A stretch of DNA of 64,000 nt. It comes from Magicicada septendecula (Eukaryota; Arthropoda; Insecta; Hemiptera; Cicadidae). How positions within the stretch are numbered: the stretch's first letter is position 1; each line of letters begins with the position of its first letter. The notes under the pieces were generated by a model. It ran no database searches. It was not told the origin of the DNA and worked only from the letters and a program-made list of their open reading frames with translations. The stretch spans positions 406,083,969 to 406,147,968 of the forward strand of contig CM068371.1 of NCBI GenBank assembly GCA_034769895.1. Direction: 5' to 3'. Positions 20,940-33,568 of this stretch are shown here, piece after piece. The position numbers were made by a program, and so were the translations under genes.

Positions 20940-22865
20940 TTGGCATGGCATGCGGCAATAATAACCCTTCTTATGGGAAAATGCGCATTACACGAAATAA
21001 TGAAAATAAACAAGGGAATTGTCTTCATTAAGGAAAGCGATCTGATAGTAAGTGATGACAAACGGACTTTAATAATCACTGCCAGTTTCAAAAAATACGA
21101 TACTGCTTTACAACAGATGGATAAATTGAATGACCATTTTGAAACATACAAGAACGATACCGTTATAAGTAGAATTGTTCCGTGGGCTGAATTAGTCAGA
21201 TTCCGAGAAATAACCAGCAATATAAGAGAGAAATTAAGTAACTTTGAACTTCTTATGCCACATACCAAACGAAACAAGAGAGGTGCTATAAATATAATCG
21301 GCTCAGGTATGAAGATGTTGTTCGGAACAATGGACAATAACGACCTCGAAGAGATAACAAAGAAACTGGAACACTTGGACAAAACCCAGGAGAACGTCAT
21401 CCACAACAGCCAACTACTATTCTCATACATAAAGGATCTAAGACAAGATGTCCAAGAGAACACGCAAGCTATCATACTCACCGCCGAAATAGCAAAACAA
21501 TCCTTGTTAAACGTGACTATAGTGAACGCTACATTGTGGGGAGAAATAGACCAACTAAAAAATGAAATTAAATATTCGAATAAATTATCATCCTTATTTA
21601 GAAAAATAGAGTTATCTATAAACACTATAGAAAGAGAGATAACCCAGACTCAACTTGCTTTAGATACTACTTCTAAAACCCGTCTTAGTTCAATCTTTGT
21701 AAAACCGCATGAATTAGCTAAAATCTTACAAGAAGTAAATTCCGAATTACCAGCTGGATCAACCCTTTTGGCAGGAACAAATGTTAATGATATGTAAGTA
21801 TACTACCAGATTGCGAGAGTTCATGCAGTAGCTATCAAAAACACGATTAAGCTAATAGTAGACATTCCACTAAAAGCTGAAAATAGATACTTTGAGCTAT
21901 ACAATGTAAAACAGTTACCATATTATGAAAAACGATTGCAAAAGTTTGTAAAACTAAGTACTGACTCTGATTATTTAATTTTATCAAAAGATCGTCAAAT
22001 TTATGGTCTGCCAACAGTACACCACCTATTGCAATGTGAAAGTACTCAGTATTTTAAAGTATGTCCTGCAGATTACCCACTCTACAGGAGGAGTAACACT
22101 TCGTGTGTATACTCGCTGTTCTTCGCCGAGACGGAGAAGATCATCTCACACTGTACGAGACAAGTACTACTAGACTTCACGGTGCCAGTGTTCTACAGAG
22201 ATCCTTCTGAGAACCTGTGGATATACAGTCTTCCGCAGCCTACCAGAGTCACCTGGAACTGTCCAGCCAACAACACTGTGAGAACGGAGGTCATCGAAGG
22301 TACCGGTATACTAAATAATACCAAGCATTGTCACCTTCATTCCGATTCCTTTGAGCTATTTCCTTATACTCATGGACGGACCAAAATGACCTTGGAACCT
22401 GAACATGTCGTCATACCCGACTTCGCAACAATCCTCACTGACCGAGAACAAACGGTCTTCCAAACATATAACCAAACCAACCAATTCAAGGACTTAGAGG
22501 CAGTAATGACGACGCTGTGTCAGCACAAGACAGACCAAGTAACTGTAGACCTTATAGCTGCAGAACTGGAACGACTCGGGGCGGAGAGACTACAACATGA
22601 GACTGTCAGACTCCAGTGGTTCGTACATGGAACCATCGGACTAATCACATGTTTCACCATAATACTGGTGATATGGCAATGCGCCATCATATGCAAGCAA
22701 CTCATCAGACTGACCCGGCGGTGCTGCTTAATCCCACCTGAGGAGGATTTTCGAGGAGAGTACCGACCGACGCCAGCACAACCAGAGGAGGAACAGACCC
22801 TCGAGGAGGTGTCGACCCCTCATGTCTACATTCGTCGGACGGTGCCCAGTGCAGTGCACGACTAA
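20940..22865 (+). pseudogene. env: Gypsy Env (errantivirus / baculovirus-F-like), one stop codon
   Basis: A membrane-fusion envelope protein of the insect errantivirus type, about 640 codons. A furin-type site KRNKR at about residue 115 is followed by a fusion-peptide-like GAINIIGSGMKMLFG and MDNND, the pattern of this family. Heptad-rich helices follow. The second half has many Cys and several N-glycosylation triplets, a membrane segment (GTIGLITCFTIILVIW) and a cytoplasmic tail of about 70 residues. A TAA at 21,795-21,797 interrupts the frame, and the reading frame continues unchanged after it. The ATG at 20,945 lies just behind the splice acceptor, and the usual signal peptide is not obvious in the first residues. 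This copy should give at most a truncated product. Confidence 0.88.
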
Positions 22866-24021
22866 CCAGATAGTGACAGTGGCCTAGAAAGACCCTCAGT
22901 AACGCACTATTGTGTGTATAAAGTGTTTAATTGAGTAATAAACCCAAGGGCTCACACCTGGTGAGTACGTGGATGGCAACCACGGGTTCCCTAGCTGTGT
23001 CTGATATTTCTTCTTAGTAGGTTTTTGTGTCAGATACTAAAAGTAGCAATCAGCAAAATTCAAAATTTAAATAATTTAAATTAACAGTAAATGTAACCTG
23101 ACAACACAAGACAAAGAATATAAATGTATACGTAAATATATAAGTAAACAATGTAGTAAATAACAAAGCACACAGACAGTGGATATGGGGAAGAGAGAGA
23201 GAGAGACAAAACACTCGGTGAGGTGTAAATTAAGATATAAAATTAAATGTAAAAAATGCATATATACACATACAAAAGGTGCCACAGCCAAAACTGACAA
23301 AGACAGAAAAAAGTGACATAATTATAAGGTAGTGCTAGAGGGGCAACGTAGATTAAGGATATCAATGAGACGAGCTCACCCATACGCTGACGGTGTGGTT
23401 GGAAGCAAGCACTCAGCTGACAGGCCACCAGCTGATGACCTGTTATCTTACCGCAATAACCGGTGTTATCTATGAGCGAGGCCATCTCATTCATTCATTT
23501 ATTCAATACTATATTACGAAATCATATTATTGTTCGCTTAACCGCATTAAGAAGAGCTTGTTAGCCATTCACCAATTGTAATGTTTTTATTTTATGAGTT
23601 TATGAATTTATTGATGTATTAAATTACTTATGTTCTATTCAATTAAGTATGTTTTATTATATGTATTGTAATGTATTACATGTGCAATGAACCAATGATG
23701 ATGATGTACTATGTTTATGATTATGATGATTATTATTGTTACCATGAATAATACTATGATGATTTATTACTATATAATTATTGGTATATGGATATTATGG
23801 AATAATATGATGTTAATATATATGATGATAGTAGGCTTAAATGAATATTACCACACTTTAACATTAACAAGGTGTTAATGAATTAATATATTTTGCAATT
23901 AACCATATATATGCTTGGAGATAAAGAAAAACGCTCTGAACTAAAGAGAATTGTAAACATACCAAGAGGAGATTCTGAGGTCCTTAGTAAAAGAGCCAAG
24001 TACGGAAGTACTTACCTCTTT
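22866..24021 (+). other. Gypsy 3' untranslated region
   Basis: About 1.15 kb between env and the polypurine tract, longer than usual for Gypsy. It holds a GA run (about 23,190-23,205) and AT-rich sequence; a small frame at 23,911-24,111 runs across the polypurine tract into the LTR and is probably chance. An old insertion here is possible but no ends were found. Confidence 0.55.
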
Positions 24022-24038
24022 TTTAAAGGGAGGGGTGA
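24022..24038 (+). promoter_or_regulatory. Gypsy polypurine tract
   Basis: TTTAAAGGGAGGGGTGA abuts the 3' LTR; primes plus-strand DNA. Confidence 0.85.
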
Positions 24039-24863
24039 TGTAGTGCCCAGTGCCCAGACCTCCCATGAGCAACTTCTGTTTTTATTATTTCTTTTTGTTT
24101 TCTTTATTTGAGACGCAGATGTTCGCCAAGACGCAATTCAATCAGTGTACATGTCAAATCCAAGGCCTATCTACCCGGATACACGTGTGAGCATCTAGCG
24201 GTTAATTATCATATCATATCTGTCCTATCAGTTGTTGTCTGCCAAACCAGAGCCACAACACTTCCTTTTCGGACGAGCGTTAACGCCGCATCTGCCCATC
24301 ACCTATCTTGATATTACGTCAACCATCAAGTTTTGTAAACAACTTCAAGGGCGCGTGGAGACATACTGCACCAGATTTCAATAAATACCCGAGTCCTGAC
24401 CGCAAAGATGATCATTCGATCTTCCGGTCATACGCTATACAGTCGCGGCCCGTGTACCGTACGCTCGTTTCAGCCAGAACACTTCTCTACTACAATGGGT
24501 TATCTTCTAATTGGTGAGTGAACTACTGTTCGCAGACTTATCAAATACCTGACTTAAGGAACATGTAAAATTCAAAGTCTTATTGAACTTAGAATCTTTT
24601 TGAGAGTAAAACAGAGTCACTACTTGGTTATGTAAAAGTACTTATGATTTACTAACTGTTGAAAGAACACTCAATCATTTGAAGTAGAGTTCATTACGAA
24701 TTACTGACTATTCATTTGAACACGAGTTCATTTAGAAATGTTCTCGATAGAAGCTGTAATAGGTAACTAGTTAAGAAGAATGTTAATAAACTTTAAGTGA
24801 AGAGCAATTAATTGAAGAGTTGATTTAAGACCTAGTACCACACCTCCACTCGCTATCCCGACA
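24039..24863 (+). repeat. Gypsy 3' LTR
   Basis: TGTAGTGCCC...CGACA, then the AAGC duplication at 24,864-24,867. Lacks the 26-bp duplication of the left LTR. Confidence 0.93.
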
Positions 24864-24867
24864 AAGC

Positions 24868-25857
24868 GATAGCAGCGCGGTATCATACAGTGGGTTGGAC
24901 CTGAAGTTGAGTTTATCATTGAGTATGTCGTCACATATATCGGGGTTATTATGACCTCTATATATCTCGAATTCTTTGAGTGCATCCATGTAACGGCCCT
25001 TACTACAATAATGTAGAGGTATAAGGTTAGCGTTGAAATTGGTATATGAATGATAGCTTGAAATTAGATGCCGTGTAAAATTAGATTTAATATTTTCTAG
25101 GGAAAAACACCCCTGTTAAAGTGGCTGTGTGGTATGTGTTCACGGAATCGTTTGATAAAAGGTCTACCCGTTTGGCCGATGTAAAAATGGTCACAATCGT
25201 CGCATATAAGCTTATAAACACTGGTTTTGGATTCAATGTTGGTCTGAACGACTGGACGAACCAAGTTCTGTACACGGTTATTTGTTTAAAGGTAACGGTG
25301 TAACCTATTTTACTTAAGGTGGATGTTAGGATCTTAGGCATCAGCTCGGTGAATGTTGTTGAGATGAATTTGTTATTAGGTGTATTATCTTGTCTCTGTC
25401 TGGAATGACGGGCTTTGTGTTTTTTAAGGATGTTGTCAATCATTTGGCACTCATAGCCGTTGGCCATAGCTATGTGTTTAATTATGTTGAGTTCACTCTC
25501 GAAATCATCATTATTTAGGGGGATCATCAAAAGCCTGTGAATGAAACTGTTGTAGGCCGCTAATTTTTGAGAGAAAGGGTGGTGTGAGTCTGCATGTATG
25601 GTCACTCTGTGGTGGTAGGCTTTCTGTAAATTTTAAAATTTAAGTTGTTAAGTCGCCTAGTGATGGTAAGATCGAGAAAGTTGAGTTCATTGTTGGTTTC
25701 AGTTTCCATAGTAAACTGAATATTGTGAGTAACAGTATTCATATGGTTTTTAAGATTACTGATTTGGCGTAGAGTACCATTAAAAATCAGGAAAGTGTCA
25801 TCAACATATCAGCCATAGAAGATAATATTATTGGCAAAGATGTTATTATTAAGGATG
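24868..25857 (-). pseudogene. PLE reverse transcriptase C-terminal part and GIY-YIG endonuclease
   Basis: Reading leftward from the LARD-C junction: FYG, a TGA in place of the Arg codon, then YVDD and TFLIF (the RT catalytic motif, about 25,790-25,815), LNFLDLT, then HADSHHPFSQKLAAYNSFIHRLL and NIIKHIAMANGYE, typical of Penelope-type RT thumbs. The open piece at 25,087-25,605 runs on toward the GIY-YIG domain; VYKL, FYIGQTGRPF and KRFREH are encoded in an adjoining frame near 25,140-25,235. The frame is broken by at least one frameshift and one stop. Confidence 0.8.
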
Positions 25858-25861
25858 TAGT

Positions 25862-27095
25862 TGTATTAACTCAAATTACTAAGAGACTTATAACATTTAA
25901 ATTATTATTATTTACCCAGGATAACTCACCTTACAGTTCCAAAGTCCGTCACACGAACAGCGTAATACAAGCAGGGTTTGGGGTTATATCAATAACATAC
26001 TCGACTCTCATGTAATATAACTCTAATTTTATTTCATTTTCTTTTTACTACTTTTGACTTTACTTGTTTTGCAATTTTCTACTCAAACTGTTACCATCAT
26101 TTAATTATTTTCCTTTTCAAATCTGAACCAAAACGAAACATTTACTTAGACATTATTACTTATACTGATTCTTACTTTAAGGAAGGCTACCCAGCTTGGT
26201 CATTCACTCACTCATACAATTTTACATCCCCATTACTTTAGAGTGCTCTTTTAATTTACAATAATTCTGTCGGGAAATTAGTAGTCGGTTACTTAACTTT
26301 CGGCGTTCCTCTCATCGCCGCGTGCTGCACTAGATATATGTCCGAATGTTTTGTCAGTTCAATACATTTTTAATTTTCTTCCTTCACTCCACTTACTCCA
26401 TTCTGAGATATCGGCTCACTTATTTAAGTCTGATTGTCACCTTCTACAGTTAAAAAAAATATTTGGTGCACACGAGTTCTTTTGTTCACCCGGCCGGGTA
26501 AGCGTGGTTAGTCGAACTGCGGTTTATTATTTTCACATTTTTGATAAAGTTTAGCCCGGCCAGTGACGCACGCTACTACTCACGTCCATTACTTGTAGTT
26601 GTTCATCATCGACTCCTCACACCTGAGAAACAGGCTCCCCACTACTGTTCGTTGCTAAACAGGAAAAGCACTGCCTTCAGGTTATAAATTTTTTCGTAGT
26701 CGTTCACGGTGTATAGCTTTTCTATGGATCACGTGGCTACTGTTGTTAAATGTTGACGATATAGGAGGCTTTTGTAGGTGGAGCATGCACTTGACTTCCG
26801 CCATCTCGAAAGCACATGGCAAGGAAATCTTACGGCTTAGCCATTTTTCTTAGCGTCAGTTTTTATGTTTAGGCATAATAGTGGCGCGGCGTCGAGCGCA
26901 TGTGCGCAGCAGACATGACAAACACTGAATTTACAAGCGAGTCTGGCATTTTTCAACTACACTCCATTCAAAAAGTTTATGTTCCTGTTCTTTGTTCGAA
27001 TACGACCGTAGTTTACATGGGACTTGCAATGTTGACCACAAACAATTTTAAATAAATTTAATAAAAATAAAAAAAAACCTTTTTGCCCCATTACA
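25862..27095 (-). repeat. LARD-C left LTR
   Basis: Matches 33,569-34,805 closely. Open frames such as 26,351-26,554 and 34,059-34,262 are the same LTR sequence in both copies and are not taken as genes. Confidence 0.92.
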
Positions 27096-29400
27096 ATACC
27101 CCCCCCCCAATGAGAGGTTTTATGCCCATAAAACTCTCATTGCTAACCTAAGAGGATCGGTGAGGATATGGCGCCAACAACCCCCCATTAATTTCTTAAC
27201 ACACCATGGGTAAACTACCCCCCCTAGCTCGGCGACTATGGCTGCACCTGAACGAGATTACTGGACTTCTCGGTTCGAGATCGCAACACCATAAAATCGG
27301 ACAGATACTCACCATAGTACCCCTAACCTTCTATCATTTCGCCCAAAAAAATTAAAACACTGGCTTATACCATACCAGATCCTCAACCGATATGTTCCCC
27401 TTTACATGCACACTGGGTTGCCTTTAGCAAGTACTGGGTGCGTACACATACTCATTATTACTGAATATAATATTTATACACTACTTTGTTGCTTTAAAAT
27501 TCATAAAAATATATCATACTTGAACTTCAATTACTTCTCTTAATATTTTATCGATTGGACGTTAAACAGTTTCAACTCAAAATAAATTAAACAAATCCAC
27601 TTAAATCATTTAAATTCTGTTAACTCAAAGAAATTAATATGAGTCCAATATCAAAATGTTATATTACCATTAATTTCATCAAAACCCCAAAATCTTTTAC
27701 ATGAATCCACAATTCTTCTTCACTAACTACTAACAATCATAAAAAACAAAATAAACTGAACACCTTATTAAATCGTAAATTCACTTATCATTACATTTGT
27801 TTACAACACATATAATATGAATAGCATAAATCAGTTAACCCATTAACATATAATCAACAACATATCCTGGACACAAAAACACAATCTATACTTCAAGCAA
27901 AAAATAAATTTTTTTTTCAAAAAAATTTCGATTCCCAAAAAGAATCATTTTGTCAACGAAATTTATTCTTTAATCATTTCGGTATAAATACACAAATAAA
28001 ATCTACGAATCAATTGTAAAAAACATACTATATATCAAACATCAGTCATCAGCTGATCTCTCTGGGTCAAGTGAATGACCTTGCTCTAGATATATCTCAA
28101 AATTTATACAAGGTAAAATACATCACATGTTTATAATTTTTACATTCAAACATAATACAACATAATAAAACATAGAACACTCATAATTAGCATTGTTATT
28201 ATTACCTTACAATAAATAATTCACATTTAATTTTGATCAAAATTTACACACCTTACAGCTTTATTTTATTTTCAAATTCTATTGAATCTTTCACTGGTTT
28301 CGTTTATTATTACATTTTACCTATGATTTTCTCTTTAACATTTTCATTATCAATTATTTTGGGTGACTCTTAGTTATTCATAATAATTCGATTTACAAAT
28401 GGGTGATTAAATATAACCTCAACCCCCTTCTGCCTCTAACACTTACTAACAGATTTACATAGTATGACACCACTCCCTCAAAATATTCATCTCCACTAAC
28501 TTGCTACTCTACTCATCTTGAACCATTCTACCCTTATAACAAAATACCCTCTACCCTCTTTGTACTTAGGATGTGTGTTCCCTCCCTATGCTCATTCCCT
28601 TATTGGTTCCCAGTCCCCCCAGGCAACCCCGCCAAGGCACATACGGTTCACCTCCCGCCACAACGCTTTTCGTTGAGGACTCCTTATCACACCACCCCCC
28701 TTACAAAATTCTTCCTTCATCTAATTACTCTCCCATTACTTCACTCTCATTACATTACATATACTCACTATCGCTACTGTGTCCCTGTTAATACTCAGTT
28801 CTCTATCTTACTTATATTCCCAAAATCTTACTTCTGTTTAACACCCATTTAACCTTAACTCTGACTGATTCAAATGCCTTATATAAATCTTTATCACCCA
28901 AATTCTAACTTTTATTACCCATTGAAAAGTCACAACTATCTCAAATTAATTTCATCACTTAACTTAAAACATTTTAAACACATTGAAAATTTATTATTCA
29001 AACCTTTAATTATATTGATAAAATCTGCAAATCACTTATAAGTGACATACTACATATATAACCCCATCAGTCAGCTGATGTCTCACTGTCGTGTGAATGA
29101 CCTTACTCTCAACACACTTCATACAATTCACACATACACAAGATTATACAATTATCATTATAAAATAATCTGGTGGATTTAGAATCCTTACAATTAAACC
29201 TAGCACTTAAAATCGTTTGCTCTCATAAAGGAAATACATCACTAATCATCGAGTCATAGTTATAGCAACTGTTACTGAACAGGAAATTGGGTCGTCAACC
29301 ACCAACTCTCTCTATAGAGTAAGTGAAATTGATCGCCCTCTGTTTACAGATGTCGTCACCCTCTCACTGACTTTTTCAGTTACCCTCCTACTACATCAAT
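27096..29400 (-). other. LARD-C noncoding interior, left part
   Basis: AT-rich; begins with a C run and a hairpin (AATGAGAGG...ACTCTCATT). The open frames near 28,571-28,852 are Pro/Thr-rich chance frames in a pyrimidine-rich stretch. Confidence 0.6.
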
Positions 29401-29652
29401 TTTCTTAAATTCCCCCCTTTACCCAGTTACAATTAGGTAACCACTCGCCAGATAAACCGGATCGAGCATTTGCCTCATGCACAGATGCGTTATCTGTGCC
29501 ACTGGCTTGTAACGGCCAGCTCCTTTTCCACACACACTATTGTTTCCTGAGGGTGGACTGTGGCGCCCATTTGCATCCCCAAAAACTGAAGTTTATATAG
29601 GGTATGGACGCTGCCTATACCGTTCTTGGTTCACCGTTATATAAAATTCGGC

Positions 29653-29855
29653 ATTACTACCGAGGACACCAGTAATCCTACTAAATATGATTCACACACC
29701 CTTAAAACTATCACCACCTTCGATGATAGCCGCTGTTCCATAGTTATGTAGTTTCCCCTGAGTTACCCCCAGTTAATTTCTATGTTCACCAATTTAGAAT
29801 ATACTTACATTATAAATCCACGGTCAGGGTTCGGTGAAGCCGTGACCGCCCGAAA
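29653..29855 (-). other. Conserved structured noncoding core of LARD-C
   Basis: Stems ATTACT/AGTAAT (29,653-29,658 with 29,671-29,676), CTATCA/TGATAG (29,708-29,713 with 29,724-29,729) and CGGTC/GACCG (29,821-29,825 with 29,844-29,848) followed by CCCGAAA. Another stem GGTAT/ATACC lies near 29,600. Pairings are kept although bases differ from LARD-A and B. Confidence 0.6.
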
Positions 29856-30487
29856 ATTAGGAAAACTACCAAAAGACATATAAGGTTCACACTGATACCG
29901 TTACTACAATTCTCGGATGGTAAACTCTTATATGTTTGGTTATATTTATTATTTAATTTTTTCATCTGTGAGCTTCATCTATACTTAACCATTCAAACAT
30001 TGAACATTTTACTTATTTAAATTGCATTATAAAATTCATACTTACATTACATCACTCATATATTGTCATAGACACAAAATATAAACAATTGTTACCACCA
30101 AATCATGTACACAACTCCATTTATCTTCTGAAACATTATAGCAAACATATGATTCCACAACTAAATACATTTTACATTTATTCATTTATTATTTATTATC
30201 AAGTTCCAATCTCCTAAAATCATTCAAATTCATTATCACAATCTCTTTATACAACATTAATTAATTAGTCAATTAATACATCTCAAATTATTTAATTCAA
30301 TCAATTGTTCAAAACACAAATTATTTTAATTACTTCACTCCAAAACAATTACAATTCATTTATTATCACCTTCCTAATTATTCTCATTATTTATTTATTC
30401 TGCCAATATTGTGACAGTACAGAAATACCTAATACCATAACAATGGGATTCAGGAAATTTTATTGTAAATTTTATTCTGATCATAAA

Positions 30488-31500
30488 TGTTAACAAGGGC
30501 TAGGTTAGTTTTACCCAATCCCAATAAATACGCAGATTCAACAACAGGGGGCCAGCCAAGGTCATCGTAGTACGAGCAGAATTTAATATGTATAATGGCG
30601 GTATAAGCGAAACGAACTAATAATACGAACTTTTCATTGGTCCACAAAGCCAGATCGTCATAAATAAACAATGACGGCATTAAAACAAATACGTATTAAC
30701 CGGGGCGGTGGCTATAAAACAATTGGCCACTTACATAACAATTGCGTCTGAAATCGCCCCAGTCGTCTATAACAGTTCACCGAGCACACCTGCTCGACCC
30801 GTGCAGTGGGCAGATTTTGCCATAAAATGCAGTAATTGTTTTCAAAAATGCAGTAATCAGTTAAAATGTGATCATTAACAGTAATGTAGAATCAGTGGAC
30901 AGCCAATATGAGAATTCAGTAAATTCAGTGCACTAAAGAACAGTAAAGGTTCGGCCGAACACCTGCCAACCACCATGGGAGTCTTCTGAGGAATCTACGC
31001 CGCATCAATTTCAGGAAAGCCCTTCTTACATTTCTTTTCTAAATTTAAAAATATAAAAGATGAGCTCAAATCAGAATAAATAACAAAGTGTTCAATATTA
31101 CAGTATGATTGAGAGTGATAGTGAGAGAGTGAAAGTGATCATTGGCCAACCTTAAATAAGTTATATTTGGGGCGTTGGTTTGTGTCTAATAACAGAATAA
31201 TCATTAAAGTCATAGAAATAAATCAGAATTTGAAAGTAACTGCAGTACAGAATTTTAAAAAGAATTACTTGAAAGAAAGCAAAAGCACATGCATATAGCA
31301 TTAAACGCATGGCGAAAGCGGAAATAAGGTAGCCGCCATTTTGAAATTGAATAACCGTTGATGACTCTCATTGTTTATAACCTATAGAGCAAGTAACTGA
31401 ATAAACTAGAATTTATTATCCTAATGTTGTGTAAATGGTTATTTCAATACCCCGAAAATCTCTGTCTTTTCTGCTTAACGCAACCTTGGACCCAAAAGCC
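30488..31500 (+). mobile_element. Probable foreign LTR or LTR remnant in LARD-C
   Basis: Absent from LARD-B at the same place. It starts TGTTAACAAGG, has a TATAAAA at 30,713-30,719 and an AATAAA at 31,400-31,405, an LTR-like promoter and poly(A) layout on the plus strand. CA at 31,481-31,482 could close it, with TGGACCC just after as a possible primer site. No target duplication found, so the ends are uncertain. Confidence 0.4.
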
Positions 31501-32005
31501 TCATGCACTCAACAAAACTGAGCACGTGTTTCACCGGATGTGTGGTAAATTATGCAAATCCCATAATAATTAATTATCATACATTGGTTAGTATTATTAA
31601 TTATTTGTTAAGAAAGGGGGAGAAGTCACAATATATTATTATTATTATTATTATTATTAAATTAATTTCTACTACATACACCCATTGTTTACATAAAATA
31701 CCTTTTACAATACAAACACAATTAATTTCACTATAAATTTATTTACAATTCTTGTCATTAATTTTTCTGTTTACCACACCTCATTTCCTAAGTTAGCTAG
31801 GTCATTACCATAAACTAAAATATTTAAAATGTCCATTCACTGATTTTTATTTAACCCCCATCATCGTATAATAGTCTTATTTTTATATAACAATTATCAT
31901 TCTTACTCACACTCAATTCATTATTATTATTTATATAATAATTCTCTAATATTTCAAATTGTTCCATAAAACCCACATAATCTACAGGATTATCCCACAT
32001 TATTA

Positions 32006-33340
32006 TCAAATCATATACGGTACCCTGTCTGGATCATTGATTTTGGTCTTGTCACCGTCTGTATTATCATCTATCACCCTTAAGTACTTTAACCTCTCAA
32101 TTTCAAAATCATCTACTACTAATACTCCACGTCTAAGCACAGGTAAGTATTCAATATAATTATCAACGTTATCATCATTTATTTCTGCACTATCTTCACA
32201 ACAAGGTAAGTCTTTCACATCATCTATTTTTGCAAATTCTAATCTCTCTTTCAACTCTTTATAACTCCTACTTAACGTAAATACTTCTATCTCCCCATCA
32301 ACATACAACTCTCTCTCACCCCATTTCACTCTTTCTCTATCACTACATGCAGAGGGTACTGCTATATTAAAACACTTCCTGGTTCTTCCAGGAACAACAC
32401 AAAATTTCAAAAGACAATTATTGGTAGAACACTTATCTACCCAACACATTCGTGAAGACCTTTCTTCACCCCCCACAACACCACGGGAAAATTTTACCCT
32501 CTGCAACCCTTCTACCGGTAGCTTCTCTTTCCACTCTTTCTCTAATTCATCAACACTAATTACTATTCCGTCAATCACTTCTAATAAATTTACTCTCATC
32601 ATCATCGCTATTACCCACCGTATCACCTTTAAATACCCCGTTTTCAACCATCTTATCACTATTGCTTATTAATTCATTATTCGAACTATCGTTATTACTC
32701 ACCTTGTTAATTATTCCTTCACTAATTTTCGTCATATTACTACCACTGTTACTTACCGTTTGTATTAACTATCTGATTTACCTTGTAACTGTATTTATTT
32801 ACTGCAAATATATAATACCGCTATATGCGAATTTTATAATATAAAATGTTATCTTGACCCTACAATTTCGTACCGTTACAACCTTACTTTCAAATCTGTT
32901 CCTCTACTGACTCTACCACTTTCTCAATATCTCGTTTTAATTCTTTAAAATTACTCTCACATTTATTCTTTACCACATTGATGTCAATTTTAAGTTCGTT
33001 AAACTTCCTACTCTGTTCATCAAATTTTATATCATTATTATCAAAACGATTATTTATTTTATCGAAGTCATTTTTGACTTCTTTATTGTGTTCTTTCAAT
33101 TCATTAAATTGTTTTAATAAGAAACTCATTATGTCATTATCAAATTTATTACATTTTGTTGAGGTCGGAGTTAATTGAACCCCTGAGTCCTCTGTCACAT
33201 TTGCTTGATCTGTTACATTTAATTCAACTATTTAGTCTTGACCCACATTCGGAGTCAAATGGGCTTCAAGGCCACTCATGACAGCTGATTCGTTAAAATT
33301 ATTTACCTCCCCTATCTCATTTTCATTAATTTTTGCCATT
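32006..33340 (-). pseudogene. LARD-C coiled-coil protein, broken
   Basis: Starts at ATG 33,340 (MAKINENEIG). An in-frame stop near 33,230 and frameshifts around 32,660-32,890 divide it. The N-terminal coiled coil (33,198-32,890) repeats NxFDxxxIKFxE-type heptads. The C-terminal block (32,659-32,006) has DELEKEWKEKL, LQRVKFS, a segment absent from LARD-B, VVPGRTRKCFNIAVPSACSD, GEIEVFTLSRSYKEL and DGDKTKINDPDRV. Block order equals that in LARD-A, B and D. Confidence 0.65.
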
Positions 33341-33568
33341 TTTATATTTTTGTCAGATTTTTTAATCTTAAAACAATTTCAATTTTACATATACTTAATA
33401 TTCCTTTTCACCTTGTATGTTTTACTTAATTATAGCATACACATCGCTTAACCTGTACGTAATTTACGTATTCTTACCCAATCTCCAAACCATGCTTGTA
33501 TTTACTGTAGGTGCGGTTTTTGTATCAATTTTACTTTATAAAACTTGTCCTCAGTTCGTGGCGCCATT

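Larger units (their letters stand above)
7385..24863 (+). mobile_element. Env-bearing Gypsy (errantivirus-like) LTR retrotransposon
   Basis: Direct LTRs at 7,385-8,237 and 24,039-24,863 are flanked by AAGC (7,381-7,384 and 24,864-24,867). The order is LTR, tRNA-Leu-type primer site, four small ORFs, gag, protease, RT, RNase H, integrase, env, polypurine tract, LTR. This is the Gypsy/Metaviridae order (RT before integrase) with an added env, as in insect errantiviruses. LARD-B (13,030-19,856) splits the integrase. Without LARD-B the element is about 10.6 kb. The LTRs are nearly identical apart from a 26-bp duplication in the left one, so insertion was fairly recent, yet pol carries several stops and env one, so this copy cannot be autonomous. 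Confidence 0.93.

Noticed and set aside
21795-21803. Treating the env stop as an active splice donor that makes a soluble Env
   Set aside because: Only a GTAAGT match supports it; a point mutation in a dead copy is simpler.
26351-26554. 67-aa frame conserved at 34,059-34,262
   Set aside because: Conserved because both are LARD-C LTRs; no protein similarity seen.
28571-28852. Pro/Thr-rich overlapping frames
   Set aside because: Two frames of one pyrimidine-rich stretch are both open, which indicates composition, not coding.
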